Of a stretch of 64,000 bases of DNA, positions 42,570 to 50,264 are shown piece after piece; within the stretch, counting starts at the first letter, position 1, and each line of letters opens with the position of its first letter. Below the pieces are notes generated by a model. It worked only from the letters and a program-made list of their open reading frames with translations. It made no database searches and was not told the origin of the DNA. This DNA is from JANQQJ01 sp046290575. Its GTDB lineage: Bacteria > Pseudomonadota > Alphaproteobacteria > SMXS01. Location: positions 1,156,818 through 1,220,817 of the forward strand of contig JBKAGX010000001.1 of NCBI GenBank assembly GCA_046290575.1, written 5' to 3'. The position numbers and the translations under genes are program-made.

Positions 42570-43492
42570 GAGCCGGCTCCGATGCGGTTTGTATGTGAGG
42601 TGTGGCGGCGCGTCGGGAACATGGATTTTATCCGCGCAAAGGGCGCTTCCGACGGCGCGCTCTCGGCGACCTTGCCCGGAAGCCTGGCGAGCATTGCTAC
42701 ACGTTCTAGATTGGTTTTCTTGCCGCCGTAGAGACAGGTAGTGCCGTTGGCGCCTTCAGGCACAAGGTTGGCAATCACCTCGAACATCCGCGCCCCGGCG
42801 CTGGCCGCATAGCCACTGCGGGCCATGATCTCGGCGGCTGTTTGATCCGCCGCGAGCTCATACTCCAGCCGATATCCTGTTCGGACGCGTTCGTTGAGCG
42901 CTGATCTTAGAGCAGTCAGGATGTTGCCGGACAGGATGGTCGCGTTGTTGTCGGCTTCCACAACGCGTAGCAGTTTTTGCGCGGTCATATCGTCCAGACT
43001 GGCCGCAAATTCCTGATCGGCGATGCTGCGCGTAAGGTCGGCATTTTCAGCGTGTGCCATAACATGTGCGATGGCCATCGCCAGTTCATCAGGAGAATCA
43101 AGATAACGCAGCAGGCCCTTATAGATCACCACGTGCCCGCCCGGCAGCGACCACGCAGCAGGGATATCATTGTCGACAACGGTAACGTGCCAGGGAAAGC
43201 TGTGGCGATTGGCGTTCAGAAACAGCGGCTGCGCAAAGTCGGTGACTGCAGCCTGTAGCTCCGGATTCAAGTATCGTCCGCCACTGCTTGCGATAAATGA
43301 CGTCTCAAGTCCGCGGCCAAGCTGGGTCTGGCCCAGATCGTTCAGCGACACGTTTTTCAGGAATCGATCGTGGAGAACTTCGCGGATGTCAGACTGGCCA
43401 TACGCATTCTTGCCGATTGCCCACAGAACAAAGGCCGCCCCGGCACCGGCGATCACGGTTCTGCGCCCCACCCCTGGTGTCGCGGCCGTCAT
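42566..43492 (-). CDS. Exported M48-like protein lacking the catalytic glutamate
   Basis: 308 residues. 'VGRRTVIAGAGAAFVLW' is a signal sequence with a twin arginine. The body follows the M48 metallopeptidase plan of BepA/LoiP-type periplasmic proteases: 'WSLPGGHVVIYKGLLRYLDSP', a zinc-helix position reading 'AIAHVMAHAEN' and the third-ligand helix 'YELAADQTAAEIMARSGY' (ExxAD). In HExxH the Glu is replaced by Val (H143-V144-M-A-H147), so both zinc His remain but the general base is gone. It is likely a zinc-binding chaperone or scaffold rather than a protease. Overlaps both neighbours by ATGA. Confidence 0.8.
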   Translation of the reverse strand: MTAATPGVGRRTVIAGAGAAFVLWAIGKNAYGQSDIREVLHDRFLKNVSLNDLGQTQLGRGLETSFIASSGGRYLNPELQAAVTDFAQPLFLNANRHSFPWHVTVVDNDIPAAWSLPGGHVVIYKGLLRYLDSPDELAMAIAHVMAHAENADLTRSIADQEFAASLDDMTAQKLLRVVEADNNATILSGNILTALRSALNERVRTGYRLEYELAADQTAAEIMARSGYAASAGARMFEVIANLVPEGANGTTCLYGGKKTNLERVAMLARLPGKVAESAPSEAPFARIKSMFPTRRHTSHTNRIGAGS

Positions 43493-44364
43493 GTAGAGGG
43501 GGCTTTCTCGACGTCGAGCCAGATGACCCGATTGAGCGCTGTCTTGGAGAAGCTGAGGTCCAGGTCGAGGGAGAACCGGGCTTTAACAACGGCCTCACCT
43601 GCAATCGAGACTTCCACCAGATAGGGCAGGCCGGGTGTCAGGGGGCGTGAGGCAGCAGGGTATTCCGCGTAGGCAAGGGGTGTTGCTGTTTGCCAGACGA
43701 TTTCCGGTTCGATGTGGTCCAGTGCCCAGACCGTAACATTGCCGACCGTACCGGGCGGCAAGGGCGGCCACTTGAATACCGGTCGGCTATTGACGACCGC
43801 TTCGGCCCAGGCCGTCTGATCGAATGGGCCTTCGTCAGGGAGTCTGGATTGAGCGTTTTTGAACGGCGGCAAGTCCTCCATGGGGCGGCAGGAAGCACCC
43901 TGTGTTTGGCGACTCGCGTCCATGCTTACCGTCGCCTCCGAATCTGTCAGCGTGATCAGGCCGCCGGTGATCCGTTCCACACGGCAGGGAGAGAAGAACG
44001 TCAGGAGAATTTCACCATTTCGCCCAAGGTCGATGCGCTGTCCCTTGTGAGCGAAATCAAAGCGCCGTATTTCCGGGTTTCCGACCCCCTTTATGTCGCT
44101 GACAAAGGCGACTGGCACGTCGGAAACAACAGGTGACGAAGGTATCTCCACATGTGTCGCTGGGGCTGTGACGGGGGAGGGCTGCTGGTCGGCAAACAGG
44201 CCTAGAAGGCCGCGCGCGCTGACCGGGTCAGCCGCTGTCAAAACGACGGCCAGCAGCACCGCCGCCGGGAGTGAGACGGCTGGGATCCCCAGTCGCTGCC
44301 TATTCGGGTGCGATGGTAATGCTGATCGATGGCTCGCCAAGATTGCGAATATCCTCGCTGACAT
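43489..44364 (-). CDS. Exported protein of unknown function
   Basis: 291 residues with the ATG at 44364. A hydrophobic run 'PAAVLLAVVLTAADPVSARG' at about 33-52 looks like a signal peptide, so the true start may be a later GTG or CTG close to the stop of the upstream gene, removing a 65-bp overlap. The mature part has a Pro/Thr/Val-rich stretch and then beta-type sequence ('RFDFAHKGQRIDLGRNGEILL', 'LPPGTVGNVTVWALDHIEPE') resembling periplasmic beta-sandwich proteins that wrap a decorated fibre, but I recognise no family. Middle gene of the envelope cassette; overlaps the M48-like gene by ATGA. Confidence 0.68.
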   Translation of the reverse strand: MSARIFAILASHRSALPSHPNRQRLGIPAVSLPAAVLLAVVLTAADPVSARGLLGLFADQQPSPVTAPATHVEIPSSPVVSDVPVAFVSDIKGVGNPEIRRFDFAHKGQRIDLGRNGEILLTFFSPCRVERITGGLITLTDSEATVSMDASRQTQGASCRPMEDLPPFKNAQSRLPDEGPFDQTAWAEAVVNSRPVFKWPPLPPGTVGNVTVWALDHIEPEIVWQTATPLAYAEYPAASRPLTPGLPYLVEVSIAGEAVVKARFSLDLDLSFSKTALNRVIWLDVEKAPST

Positions 44365-44578
44365 AGCATTCCGCGCGCATGGATTCGCCTTTTTCCAGGC
44401 CGGTCTTGACGTCGGCGGCGAATCCTTCTTCGCGAATCAACATCTCGCAGGTCCATTCGGGCAGAATGCCTGCATCCTCTTGGAACGCGCCATAGTCTGA
44501 AACGGTGTAGCTGACAATATCGCCATTCAGCATATAGAAAAACCCGATCAGGGTTTTCAGCGCGGCGAGTTCAAGCAT
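44300..44578 (-). CDS. 92-residue protein of unknown function
   Basis: The ATG at 44578 lies inside the last codons of the DUF1289 gene (8-bp overlap). The product starts with a hydrophobic helix ('MLELAALKTLIGFFYML'), then a charged domain with two cysteines ('WTCEMLIREEGF', 'MRAECYVSEDI') and ends 'PSISITIAPE'. It could be membrane-attached by its N-terminus, with the cysteines forming a disulfide outside. The open frame extends upstream but that part is a shadow of DUF1289. No family recognised. Confidence 0.65.
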   Translation of the reverse strand: MLELAALKTLIGFFYMLNGDIVSYTVSDYGAFQEDAGILPEWTCEMLIREEGFAADVKTGLEKGESMRAECYVSEDIRNLGEPSISITIAPE

Positions 44579-44732
44579 CAGAGGTCTCGCGCTCCGTAAT
44601 CCGTTCCAGCACCGCCTTGCGCTCCTCATCTGTGTAGGTCGCCCAGCCGCCGATTTCGCGGATGCTGCGCATGCAGCCCTTACAATAAGGGCCATCGAGC
44701 TTGCAGACACCGATGCACGGACTCTGGATCAT
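44571..44732 (-). CDS. DUF1289 small cysteine protein
   Basis: 53 residues from the ATG at 44732. It is a DUF1289 protein: 'SPCIGVCKLDGPYCKGCMRS' carries the four-cysteine cluster (C6, C10, C17, C20), likely an iron-sulfur or zinc site, followed by 'EIGGWATYTDEERKAVLERI'. Function unknown. The open frame extends 147 bases upstream, but only this part matches the family. It is first of the five-gene overlapping cassette; the 92-residue gene starts within its 3' end. Confidence 0.85.
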   Translation of the reverse strand: MIQSPCIGVCKLDGPYCKGCMRSIREIGGWATYTDEERKAVLERITERETSDA

Positions 44733-44859
44733 ATCTGGTTTCCCGGCTTCGTTGCCCGTGGGAAGGCGTAGTTTAACAACTGTGGCACTTATACAACTGT
44801 GTCCGGGTCTATCGCTATTGTTCATTTGCCGTTTATGTGGCGCGAAGTAAGATAGCGCC

Positions 44860-45165
44860 ATGCGTTGGATATCCGTCATTCTTGTCCTGTTTTCACTGGC
44901 TTTCGCACCCCAGGCGGGGGCGAATAGCGAGCAGAACAGTGCGCGTGAAGCCTATCAGCGCGGGGAAATTCTCTCACTCTCCGTTATCCGGCGAAATGTG
45001 TTGCAGCGCTTCAACGGCCAGATCATCAGTACGCGGTTCCAGGGGCCGAATAATGGTGGCACCTATATCTACGAGTTTGAAATCATGTCTGGCGATGGGG
45101 GTATTACAGAGATCACCGTTCGCGCGACCGATGCCCAGGTGATCAGAATCAGGGGGCGGCGTTAG
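44860..45165 (+). CDS. PepSY-like periplasmic protein
   Basis: 101 residues. A signal peptide (1 to about 22, 'FSLAFAPQAGA') is followed by one small domain with the PepSY pattern: 'AYQRGEILSLSVIRRNVLQR', 'IISTRFQGPNNGGTYIYEFEI' and 'ITVRATDAQVIRIRGRR'. PepSY proteins next to two-component genes often sense or tune the kinase. Its TAG is directly followed by the ATG of the response regulator with no gap, so it is the first gene of a PepSY-regulator-kinase operon. Confidence 0.88.
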   Translation: MRWISVILVLFSLAFAPQAGANSEQNSAREAYQRGEILSLSVIRRNVLQRFNGQIISTRFQGPNNGGTYIYEFEIMSGDGGITEITVRATDAQVIRIRGRR

Positions 45166-45837
45166 ATGCGTATTCTGGTGGTAGAGGACGACCCCGATCT
45201 GCTGCGGCAACTGTCCGAGACGCTGCGCGACGAAGGCTATGCGGTCGATACCGCAGAAGATGGTGAAGAAGCGCAATATCTCGGCGAGGTTGAGCCCTAT
45301 GACGCAGTGGTCCTCGACCTGGGCCTGCCGGTTGTCGATGGCGTCAGCGTGTTGAAGGCCTGGCGCGCCGATGGGCGTAGCATGCCTGTTCTGATCCTGA
45401 CGGCGCGAGGACAATGGAGTGAAAAGGTAGCCGGGTTTGATGCAGGCGCCGATGACTACCTGACCAAACCGTTTCAGATCGAAGAACTGCTCGCGCGTCT
45501 AAGGGCGTTGATCCGCCGAGCCGCCGGTCACGCTTCGCCGGTCCTCCGCTGTGGGCCTATCGAAGTGGATACAAGAGCTGCGACTGCGTCCGTTAACGGT
45601 GAGCAGATCAAGCTGACCGGTCATGAATACAAATTGCTCGCTTATCTGGTCCATCACCCGGACAAGATCGTCTCCCGGACAGAACTGACTGAACACATTT
45701 ACGATCAGGATTTCGACCGTGATTCCAATACGATCGAGGTGTTCATCGGGCGTCTGAGGAAAAAGCTTGGCGTTGATATCATCAAGACGGTCCGGGGTCT
45801 GGGATATCGGATGGAGTCAGAAGGCGAAGCTGCCTAA
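45166..45837 (+). CDS. OmpR/PhoP-type response regulator
   Basis: 223 residues: receiver (1-115, phospho-acceptor D51 in 'AVVLDLGLPVVDG', Thr in 'ILTARG', Lys in 'LTKPF') and a winged-helix output domain (about 125-220, 'LTGHEYKLLAYLVHHPDKIV' and 'RDSNTIEVFIGRLRKKLG'). It starts directly after the PepSY gene stop and is followed 40 bp later by its kinase. Similar to PhoP/PetR/QseB regulators. Direct repeats TTCAG with 11-bp spacing before the lipoprotein gene at 47337 are a candidate target. Confidence 0.95.
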   Translation: MRILVVEDDPDLLRQLSETLRDEGYAVDTAEDGEEAQYLGEVEPYDAVVLDLGLPVVDGVSVLKAWRADGRSMPVLILTARGQWSEKVAGFDAGADDYLTKPFQIEELLARLRALIRRAAGHASPVLRCGPIEVDTRAATASVNGEQIKLTGHEYKLLAYLVHHPDKIVSRTELTEHIYDQDFDRDSNTIEVFIGRLRKKLGVDIIKTVRGLGYRMESEGEAA

Positions 45838-45877
45838 GTCGGGCACGGGTCAGGGGAGCGGGAACCTTTTGGGTGAC

Positions 45878-47236
45878 ATGAGACGCCGCACCAGCTCGCT
45901 GACCTTCCGCCTCATCATGGCGGCGGGACTCTGGACTCTTTTTGCGCTGATTGCGGGCGGCCTGGTTCTGGTGCTGCTGTTTCGAGACTCGATTGAACGG
46001 AGCTTCGATGCGCGGCTGGATGTGCTGCTCGAGAGCCTTGTGGTTGCCGCAGATTACAATGAAGAACGCGGCGTTTTCCTGACCGGCCCGCTTGCCGAAC
46101 CGCGGTTTGAACAGCCTTACTCGGGCTGGTATTGGCAGATCGTGGTGCCGGGCGGCCGTTCGATCCCGTCACGGTCGCTTTGGGACCGAGAGCTTGCGCT
46201 CGACCTTGCAGAGCCGTTGCCGCAACCGCGCTATAGCTACGATGCCGGTCCAGACGATCAGCAGATCCGGATCGTGGAGCGGGACATTCTGTTTCCGGGT
46301 GCCGAGACAAGTATCCGATTTGCTGTCGCGGCGGTCACCACCGAGAATGAACGGGAGATTTCGGCCTTCGTACGGGCATTGGTCAGTGCGCTGGGCTTTC
46401 TGGGGGCCGGCCTGATCGTCGCCGTCATCGTGCAGGTGCGCTATGGCCTGCGCCCGTTGCGCAGCCTGCAAGAGGCCCTGGGCAGGGTTCGCTCCGGCCA
46501 TGCCGACAGGTTGGAAGGTGAATACCCGTCCGAGATTGCCCCCGTCGTCGGCGAGCTCAACGAACTGATTGATCATAATGCCGAAGTCGTTGCGCGCGCA
46601 CGCACGCATGTCGGCAATCTGGCCCACGCGCTGAAGACCCCGATTTCGGTTCTGATGAATGAATCGCGGGCGCAAGAATCACCACTGGCAGGCTCCGTCA
46701 AAAGGCAGGTCGATGTGATGCGGCGTTATGTTGATCATTATCTTGTTCGAGCCCGTACCGCAGCCGCGGGCAAGGTGATCGGTAGTCGGACGCTGGTCGC
46801 GCCTGCGGTCCATAGCCTGAAAACCACGCTGGAAAAAATCTATGCGGACAAAGGTGTGACGATCACGGAGAACTGCGGCGAGCGCCTGAACTTCAGAGGC
46901 GAACGGCAGGATCTCGATGAATTGCTCGGCAACCTCATGGACAATGCCTGCAAATGGGCAAACTCAGCCGTCTGGGTCTCGGTAGAAAAGCAGGACGGTA
47001 TGCTGGTATTCACCGTCGAAGATGATGGGCCCGGGATCGATGATGCTCAGCTGGAAACCGTTTTCAGCCGCGGTGAACGGCTTGACGAAGCGACGCCGGG
47101 CAGTGGCCTGGGGTTGAACATCGTCAGGGACATTGCCGCGCTCTATGGCGGTGGCATTATGCTGGGGCGGGCCGCTGCCGGCGGGCTGCGGGCTGAACTG
47201 CTGTTGCCTGCCGCTGCGGATGCTGGCGGTTTTTAG
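45878..47236 (+). CDS. PhoQ/QseC-type sensor histidine kinase
   Basis: 452 residues from the ATG at 45878. Two membrane segments (about 12-35 and 165-187) enclose a periplasmic sensor region with many Trp, Tyr and Asp residues ('YSGWYWQIVVPGGRSIP'). HAMP-like linker (190-240), HisKA with 'VGNLAHALKTPISVLMNE' (H250), then HATPase with 'NLMDNACKWAN', 'VEDDGPGID' and 'PGSGLGLNIVRD'. It is the cognate kinase of the regulator just upstream and may read Mg2+, antimicrobial peptides or the PepSY partner. Confidence 0.94.
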   Translation: MRRRTSSLTFRLIMAAGLWTLFALIAGGLVLVLLFRDSIERSFDARLDVLLESLVVAADYNEERGVFLTGPLAEPRFEQPYSGWYWQIVVPGGRSIPSRSLWDRELALDLAEPLPQPRYSYDAGPDDQQIRIVERDILFPGAETSIRFAVAAVTTENEREISAFVRALVSALGFLGAGLIVAVIVQVRYGLRPLRSLQEALGRVRSGHADRLEGEYPSEIAPVVGELNELIDHNAEVVARARTHVGNLAHALKTPISVLMNESRAQESPLAGSVKRQVDVMRRYVDHYLVRARTAAAGKVIGSRTLVAPAVHSLKTTLEKIYADKGVTITENCGERLNFRGERQDLDELLGNLMDNACKWANSAVWVSVEKQDGMLVFTVEDDGPGIDDAQLETVFSRGERLDEATPGSGLGLNIVRDIAALYGGGIMLGRAAAGGLRAELLLPAAADAGGF

Positions 47237-47241
47237 GGACT

Positions 47242-47275
47242 TTCAGGCGTTCAGGAAGCATTCAGCTTTGTTCAT
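47242..47275 (+). promoter_or_regulatory. TTCAG direct repeats before the lipoprotein gene
   Basis: TTCAG occurs at 47242, 47250 and 47261, with TTCAT at 47271. The 11-bp step between the second and third and 10 bp to the fourth is the spacing used by OmpR-type dimers. The lipoprotein start is 62 bp downstream. Confidence 0.4.
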
Positions 47276-47336
47276 CTAAATTCTCCCTCACACGCCGCTT
47301 CTCGCGGCATTCGGTTTAACCACCGGGGGAATTAAA

Positions 47337-47798
47337 ATGATGAGTAAAATTGCAGTCGCGTTGATGTCGGTTAGCCTTTTGGCTGCCTGTAACAGCACCA
47401 ACAGTAACGAAGTCGCGGGCACCCTGATCGGGGCAGCGATTGGCGCCGGGCTTGGCGCGCATGCCAAAGGCAGCGGCGAGGGTGCTGCAATCGCGTTCGG
47501 CGCGATGGCCGGTGGGCTGATCGGTAACCGGATCGGCAACTCGCTTGACGACGCCAACCGCCGGAAGCACCAGCAGGCGACCTATTACGCGCTGGAGAAC
47601 AACCGGTCCTACGATACGTCCGGATGGTACGACCCGCGCAACAACACACGCGGCTCCGTGACGCCGCAGCCCGGCTACTATGCGCGCGATGGGCGCTATT
47701 GCCGTGAGTTCCAGCAGAGCATCATTGTCGATGGCCAGGAACAGCGTGGCTATGGCACTGCCTGCCGCCAGCCTGATGGCAGCTGGGAGATTATCTAA
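47337..47798 (+). CDS. Glycine-zipper outer-membrane lipoprotein
   Basis: 153 residues (start ATG 47337 or the next codon ATG). Lipobox 'LLAAC' (C18). Residues about 28-70 form a glycine zipper, 'GTLIGAAIGAGLGAHAKGSG' and 'GAMAGGLIGNRIGNSLDD', as in the rickettsial 17-kDa antigen and SmpA-like families; the C-terminal domain has 'YCREFQQSIIVDGQEQRGYG' with a Cys pair, typical of that family. It probably spans or associates with the outer membrane. It follows the two-component operon and may be under its control; a hairpin terminator follows. Confidence 0.92.
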   Translation: MMSKIAVALMSVSLLAACNSTNSNEVAGTLIGAAIGAGLGAHAKGSGEGAAIAFGAMAGGLIGNRIGNSLDDANRRKHQQATYYALENNRSYDTSGWYDPRNNTRGSVTPQPGYYARDGRYCREFQQSIIVDGQEQRGYGTACRQPDGSWEII

Positions 47799-47863
47799 CA
47801 GCGTATGAGTTCTGCAGCGGGCCACCTCCTCGTCGCGTTTCCCGGCCTGCAGCGGATGATGGT

Positions 47864-47906
47864 GAGGCGCAGCTGATATCCCCCCGGCTGCGCCTCATTC
47901 CATTTT
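47864..47906 (+). terminator. Hairpin terminator after the lipoprotein gene
   Basis: GAGGCGCAGC and GCTGCGCCTC form a ten-base perfect stem with a 13-base loop, followed by ATTCCATTTTCT. It lies 65 bp after the lipoprotein stop and ends at the converging VOC gene. Confidence 0.7.
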
Positions 47907-48449
47907 CTAGAGGTCCCAGGGCCTGATCAGCTGTTTTCCATCCCAGTTTGCCGCAGCCTCGCGTGTTTGTGCATACATGGCGCGGATAAACTCATGTTCG
48001 GGGTAGAGCTCGATCATGTGCCCAAGGGCCGCTGACGTATCGACGTAACAGATCTTGGCCCCGAACCCGACCTCGAACTCGCTGGCCACCGGATATCCGG
48101 CCGCCACCATCTCGTTGCGGGCGGCCTCATAATCAACGCAGAATACCGCCACGTGATGCAGACCTTCGCGGCCCTCCTTATAGAGATCGGTGAACGCGCA
48201 TGGGCCATTTGAACGAACCTCGACCAGCTCGACATTCAAGTCGCCTGACTGGACAAAGACGCCCCTGATTTCGATGGGGTCCGAAGCCCGGCCCCGATAC
48301 ACGTGGTTGCCCAAAGCCGAATCACCGCCCCCCAGGAAGGGGCCCATGCCATAGATCGCATGCAGCCGCCGACATGCTGATTCCAGGTCATTGACCACAT
48401 AGGCGTTCTGGACAATGGGCGCGCCGCGCAGTGCCGGAATCGTCGTCAA
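47907..48449 (-). CDS. VOC-fold (glyoxalase-like) protein
   Basis: 180 residues from a TTG at 48449 preceded by GGAGGGAG. Two beta-alpha-beta-beta-beta halves of the vicinal-oxygen-chelate fold are seen: 'VQNAYVVNDLESACRRLHAI' and 'HHVAVFCVDYEAARNEMVAAGY', with candidate metal ligands in 'LNVELVEVRS', 'GLHHVAVF' and 'GHMIELYPEHEF'. Close in type to the glyoxalase_4/methylmalonyl-CoA epimerase group; the reaction is unknown. Last gene of a five-gene chain; its TTG overlaps the stop of the 66-residue gene. Confidence 0.87.
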   Translation of the reverse strand: MTTIPALRGAPIVQNAYVVNDLESACRRLHAIYGMGPFLGGGDSALGNHVYRGRASDPIEIRGVFVQSGDLNVELVEVRSNGPCAFTDLYKEGREGLHHVAVFCVDYEAARNEMVAAGYPVASEFEVGFGAKICYVDTSAALGHMIELYPEHEFIRAMYAQTREAAANWDGKQLIRPWDL

Positions 48450-48646
48450 TAGTCTCCCTCCGGTTCCGGGCGCTTGAACTTAATGGTTACGTGCCAGCTG
48501 TCCGGGCCATGTGTCTTGGATGCGTCGAGCGCGTCGCTGAATGTTAGGTGAGCGCCTTTGGGGACGCCCTCGGCGGCAATCTGAATTGCTTCTTCCGCGC
48601 TTGAAGCGCTGACAACGGAGTCATAGGTGCCGCGTTTGCGGGACAT
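48446..48646 (-). CDS. 66-residue protein of unknown function
   Basis: The ATG at 48646 shares its A with the TGA of the DUF423 gene (TGATG), and its end overlaps the VOC start. The product begins 'MSRKRGTYDSVVSASSAEEA' and ends 'DSWHVTIKFKRPEPEGDY'; it is small, soluble and without cysteines. The longer open frame upstream is only a shadow of DUF423. I recognise no family. Conservation of both overlaps argues that it is translated. Confidence 0.65.
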   Translation of the reverse strand: MSRKRGTYDSVVSASSAEEAIQIAAEGVPKGAHLTFSDALDASKTHGPDSWHVTIKFKRPEPEGDY

Positions 48647-49020
48647 CAGGTCTTGCCTCTTAGAAATGCCGCAAGCGCCAGTGTCAGCCACCCCAGCATC
48701 AAGAGCAAGCCGCCGATCGGTGCAGTGACCGCAAGGGGATGCTGTCCAAGGAACGCGGTTGCATAAAGCGATCCACAGAACAGGATACTGCCTGCCAGCA
48801 GGCACGCCGCAGCGATACCGATCAGCCGGCCGGGGAGCTTTTCCGTCAGTGCGCCGATCAGGATCAGGCCGAGTGCATGGGCGATATGATAGTCATTGGC
48901 GGTTTCAAAGATCCGCCGCGCATCGGCATCGGGCAGCGCGCCCTGGTGTCCGCCCAAGGCACCCGCTATCACAGCGGCCAGCGCGCTCAGTGCGCCCAAG
49001 CCCACCCACATTCTTGTCAT
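48646..49020 (-). CDS. DUF423 (YgdD-like) membrane protein
   Basis: 124 residues with four membrane helices. 'ALSALAAVIAGALGGHQGAL' and 'RRIFETANDYHIAHALGLIL' are the DUF423 signatures (the conserved 'GAFGAHGL...w.ta..Yq..Ha' pattern), followed by 'LAGSILFCGSLYATAFLG' and 'APIGGLLLMLGWLTLALAA'. Function not established. It overlaps the symporter stop by ATGA and shares one base with the next start, in the middle of the five-gene chain. Confidence 0.93.
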   Translation of the reverse strand: MTRMWVGLGALSALAAVIAGALGGHQGALPDADARRIFETANDYHIAHALGLILIGALTEKLPGRLIGIAAACLLAGSILFCGSLYATAFLGQHPLAVTAPIGGLLLMLGWLTLALAAFLRGKT

Positions 49021-50264
49021 GATGCGAAGTCGCGCATCGGGTCGCGTTCTTCGACGATGTCGGGCAGGAAGCGGTGCACCACAGCCGCGCCGACCGCATC
49101 GCCCCAGACATTGATTGAGGTCCTGAACCGGTCGAGGAACCAGTCGACCGCCAGCAACAAGCCAATGCCTTCGAGCGGCAGCCCAACAGCGTTCAACACG
49201 ATCACCAGCGTGACAAGACCGGCTTCGGGAATACCCGCTGCACCGACCGCGGCCAGTGTCGCCGTGACAAAAATGATGATCTGGGCTTCCACCCCGAGCG
49301 GGATGCCATAGGCCTGAGCGATAAACATCGCCGCGCAGGCCTCATAGAGCGCGGTGCCGTTCATGTTGAGCGTACTGCCCAGCGGGATGACAAACCGTAC
49401 GGAGCGCTGGTCGATCCCGGCTTCGCGGGCGCACTCCATGGTGAGCGGCAGCGTGGCGGACGAACTTGCCGTGCCGAAGGCGGTCAGCAGCGCTCGCATC
49501 AGGCTGACCAGATAAGGCCAGCCGCGCCGGGCGATGAAGAACAGGATCAGCAGCAGAATCAGGAAGTGAATGCCCAGGCCGGACAGAACCGTTACCACAT
49601 GCATGCCGACAGCGGTGACTTCAGCCACGAAGTCGCCTTCTATCCGGGCGGTGCCGAGCCTGCCTGCGACCAGGCCCAAGATGCCCACCGGGGCGGTGTA
49701 CATCAGCCAGATCACAAGCTTCATCATGGCGTCGTTGAGGCCGTTGAAGAAGCCGATTGCGCCGTTGCCTGACTTGCCCACCGTGGTCAAGGCGGCCCCT
49801 AGCAGGATCGCAAAGAAGATCACCGGCAACAGTTTGGTCTCGCTGGCCGCTTGGACGAGATTCGGATGAAACAGCTCGAACAGAATGTCGGTCGCCGCCT
49901 TGTCCTGATTGGCCTCGACCCGCTCCGCGAGGAATCCGCCCCCGATGTCGATGCCGGCGCCCGGTTGGAAAAAGTTCACGACGATGAGTCCAATAAACAC
50001 CGCGATGCCCGTCGTGATCAGGTAATAGGACACGGTGATACCGCCGATCCGGCCCAGTTTTCGAATATCGCCCAGCGCGGTAATGCCGCTGATCACCGCC
50101 GCGAAAATCAGCGGGATGATCAACATTTTCAGGGCGTTGAGGAACAGCTTGCCAATGATGCCCAGGGACATGGCGGTCTCGGGCGCGTACCAGCCAAGGG
50201 CGGCGCCAATGACAACCCCTGACGCGATCAACCAGAGAAGAATTTTGGCGTGCTGATGATTCAT
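49017..50264 (-). CDS. Dicarboxylate/amino acid:cation symporter (DAACS)
   Basis: 415 residues from the ATG at 50264 (MNHQHAKILLW). About eight membrane helices plus two hairpin loops. The serine-rich hairpin is 'ALLTAFGTASSSATLPLTME', the NMDGT-like motif is 'PLGSTLNMNGTALYEA' (Asp replaced by Asn within NMNGT), and 'GIPEAGLVTLVIVLNAVGLP' forms the second hairpin. It imports C4-dicarboxylates or Glu/Asp with Na+ or H+. The change in NMDGT may alter cation coupling. Overlaps the LLM gene by ATGA and DUF423 by ATGA. Confidence 0.92.
   Translation of the reverse strand: MNHQHAKILLWLIASGVVIGAALGWYAPETAMSLGIIGKLFLNALKMLIIPLIFAAVISGITALGDIRKLGRIGGITVSYYLITTGIAVFIGLIVVNFFQPGAGIDIGGGFLAERVEANQDKAATDILFELFHPNLVQAASETKLLPVIFFAILLGAALTTVGKSGNGAIGFFNGLNDAMMKLVIWLMYTAPVGILGLVAGRLGTARIEGDFVAEVTAVGMHVVTVLSGLGIHFLILLLILFFIARRGWPYLVSLMRALLTAFGTASSSATLPLTMECAREAGIDQRSVRFVIPLGSTLNMNGTALYEACAAMFIAQAYGIPLGVEAQIIIFVTATLAAVGAAGIPEAGLVTLVIVLNAVGLPLEGIGLLLAVDWFLDRFRTSINVWGDAVGAAVVHRFLPDIVEERDPMRDFAS

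Noticed and set aside
42566..43492. M48-like gene as an active zinc protease
   Set aside because: The codon at the HExxH glutamate is GTT (Val); without it hydrolysis is not expected.
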